Of a stretch of DNA of 7,305 nucleotides, positions 6,302 to 7,305 are shown piece after piece (the stretch's first letter is position 1; each line of letters begins with the position of its first letter). This stretch comes from Alkanindiges sp. (GTDB lineage Bacteria; Pseudomonadota; Gammaproteobacteria; Pseudomonadales; Moraxellaceae), in assembly GCA_030152125.1 (NCBI GenBank), contig JASLIR010000119.1, positions 1 through 7,305 of the forward strand, written 5' to 3'. A program made the translations under genes and the position numbers. The notes beneath the pieces were generated by a model. The model was not told the DNA's origin, did not search any database, and saw only the letters and a list, made by a program, of their open reading frames with translations.

Positions 6302-6787
6302 ATGCTGGCAGTTAAAGATTCATTTCATGCGGATCTGTTTGATGAGTTTGAGGAAGATATTCCGCGTGATTATCTGGCAATTCTGGATGATCAGGAGGCT
6401 GAAACTGTCTGGTTTGAAAGGGTGAGTCAGGTGCAAAAAAAGAATAAGCACTTATTTAATCTTGAGGAAGGTAACTGGATTAGAAAAAATCAGTGGCTGC
6501 GTATAAGTCAATTGTCCCTAAATCCTGATCAAACTGAGCTCGATCAACTGCGTAAGTTGTTAAATCAGTATTGGCAAGATAATGAGCCGCTTTATCTAAT
6601 CCAACGTTCCAATGTCATTGTAAGTCTTAATCTCCGTTCACTATGTCAATACTGGCCTGAAGCCAACTTGATTTGTGATGATAGCCCTATCCTTGTAGCG
6701 CAAAAAGCTAAAGAGGTGAACGTTGCCATTTGTTTGACGACCTTAGGTAATATCCGTATGACGCAAAATAGTTTGGGCAATGGATAA
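6302..6787 (+). CDS. Protein of unknown function downstream of the Thg1-like gene
   Basis: A 161-residue soluble protein that I cannot name. It has an acidic start (DLFDEFEEDIPRDYLAILDDQEAE), a tryptophan-rich middle (VWFERV, NWIRKNQWLRIS, QYWQDNEP) and a C-terminal part with SNVIVSLNLRSLCQYWPEA followed by CDDSPILV and TTLGNIRM. No membrane segment, signal peptide or catalytic motif is visible. The layout gives a faint impression of small DUF2947- or immunity-type proteins, which I could not verify. ATG 6302 is preferred over TTG 6296 because AGGA ends 7 bases before it. It begins 35 bp after the Thg1-like stop on the same strand with no terminator between, so it is probably the last gene of the unit. 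Sampled lines give about 40% GC, again lower than the Thg1-like gene. Confidence 0.75.
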   Translation: MLAVKDSFHADLFDEFEEDIPRDYLAILDDQEAETVWFERVSQVQKKNKHLFNLEEGNWIRKNQWLRISQLSLNPDQTELDQLRKLLNQYWQDNEPLYLIQRSNVIVSLNLRSLCQYWPEANLICDDSPILVAQKAKEVNVAICLTTLGNIRMTQNSLGNG

Positions 6788-6792
6788 CTGGC
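6778..6792 (+). repeat. 15-bp exact direct repeat, copy 1
   Basis: CAATGGATAACTGGC covers the last codons and stop of the gene ending at 6787. An identical copy lies at 6949-6963, 171 bp further on in the same orientation. Confidence 0.7.
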
Positions 6793-6828
6793 TTTCTAGG
6801 GTTTGGTTAGACTATAAACTAATGCTGA

Positions 6829-6859
6829 AAAAAATGGAGCAGAAACTGCTCCATTTTTT
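6829..6859. terminator. Bidirectional intrinsic terminator between convergent genes
   Basis: Stem TGGAGCAG (6835-6842) with CTGCTCCA (6846-6853) around an AAA loop, extended by six A-T pairs. It gives a T-tract on both strands. It closes the four-gene + strand unit and, 19 bp after its stop, the - strand gene on the right. Confidence 0.88.
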
Positions 6860-6877
6860 GAGGGTTAAAATCCCGAA

Positions 6878-7305
6878 TTACTCTTCATCATACTCTTCGT
6901 CATAACCATACTCAGCAGCTAGCTCCGCTTCAATTTCCTGAATTTCATCAATGGATAACTGGCGTACTTCAAACAATGGCTCCCTTAACAGGGCATTAAC
7001 GGACAGCAGGGTGTCACTATCCTGTTTAATGGTCAGTTCCTGTTTGGTGGCATTGTATTTGGCATGCTGTTTATGGGTATCAATGGCAGCCTGTAACAGT
7101 ACAGGGGTAGCACTTAGTTCGTCCAGCGCGCCTTTTAATACCAGTGGCGATTCGTATTCATAAAATACGTTTTCAACATCGTCATTCAGCGCTTCTGCAG
7201 TTTCTGCATAGGACAGGGTGGAAAAGCATTCATCATGGATTTTCAGGTAATCCTGGGTTTTGGTAATCCACACTGCATAAAATTTTGGTTCGGTTTCAAA
7301 ATGTA
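6878..7305 (-). CDS. Unrecognised protein with acidic C-terminal tail, 5'-truncated by window edge
   Basis: The frame is open to the end of the window, so the gene begins beyond 7305. GTG 7273 is the first start codon inside the window, but the residues before it (HFETEPKFYAV) read like ordinary coding sequence. The 141 visible residues are mostly polar, predicted helical, and contain no membrane segment or known motif: QDYLKIHDECFSTLSYAE, then VFYEYESPLVLKGALDEL, then SIDEIQEIEAELAAEYGYDEEYDEE. The last 20 or so residues are strongly acidic, a feature often seen in proteins that bind basic partners or in DNA mimics, though no such role can be claimed here. I cannot assign a family. It converges on the Thg1-like unit and ends at the shared terminator. 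Confidence 0.7.
   Translation of the reverse strand, partial: HFETEPKFYAVWITKTQDYLKIHDECFSTLSYAETAEALNDDVENVFYEYESPLVLKGALDELSATPVLLQAAIDTHKQHAKYNATKQELTIKQDSDTLLSVNALLREPLFEVRQLSIDEIQEIEAELAAEYGYDEEYDEE
6949..6963 (+). repeat. 15-bp exact direct repeat, copy 2
   Basis: Second copy of CAATGGATAACTGGC, inside the - strand gene at the codons for its QLSIDE segment, on the far side of the terminator from copy 1 (6778-6792). Confidence 0.7.

Noticed and set aside
1..7305. CRISPR arrays, tRNA or rRNA genes, insertion sequences, prophage genes
   Set aside because: I saw no regularly spaced repeats, no tRNA-like cloverleaf, no transposase or integrase motifs; gaps between genes are all under 250 bp.

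Overview
The window looks like ordinary chromosome of a proteobacterium. The evidence is a SerA of exactly E. coli length, an ArnT-type membrane glycosyltransferase, Shine-Dalgarno sequences of the GGAG/AAGGAG type, and compact gene packing with clear intrinsic terminators. Most genes are near 47-52% GC by hand count of sampled lines. A betaproteobacterium of the Methylophilaceae type is my guess, but nothing here proves the genus. Both ends of the window cut through genes.

Left part (1-1763): the 3' portion of a multi-pass PMT/ArnT-family glycosyltransferase on the + strand, missing roughly its first 45 residues. It converges on serA across a 231-bp gap that holds two strong hairpins, one terminator for each direction or both bidirectional.

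Centre (1764-4564): serA (- strand, D-3-phosphoglycerate dehydrogenase with ACT domain) and an FAD-linked D-2-hydroxyacid dehydrogenase (+ strand) diverge from a shared 88-bp region. The oxidase fits D-2-hydroxyglutarate dehydrogenase best. This pairing makes metabolic sense: SerA can reduce 2-oxoglutarate to D-2-hydroxyglutarate while oxidising 3-phosphoglycerate, and the flavoenzyme returns D-2-hydroxyglutarate to 2-oxoglutarate. A terminator closes the oxidase gene.

Right part (4595-6859): a terminator-bounded, same-strand run of four genes. They are a low-GC two-helix membrane protein of unknown function, a small P-loop kinase of the polynucleotide-kinase type, a Thg1-like 3'-5' RNA polymerase overlapping the kinase by 11 bp, and a low-GC gene of unknown function. 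The kinase and Thg1-like pair reads as an RNA 5'-end repair module: the kinase would supply a 5'-phosphate on a damaged RNA, and the Thg1-like enzyme would activate that end and add templated nucleotides backwards. The first three genes start with TTG, TTG and GTG. This is the most interesting part of the window.

Right edge (6878-7305): the C-terminal 141 residues of an unrecognised protein with a very acidic tail, on the - strand, converging on the four-gene unit at a bidirectional terminator. An exact 15-bp direct repeat lies on either side of that terminator.
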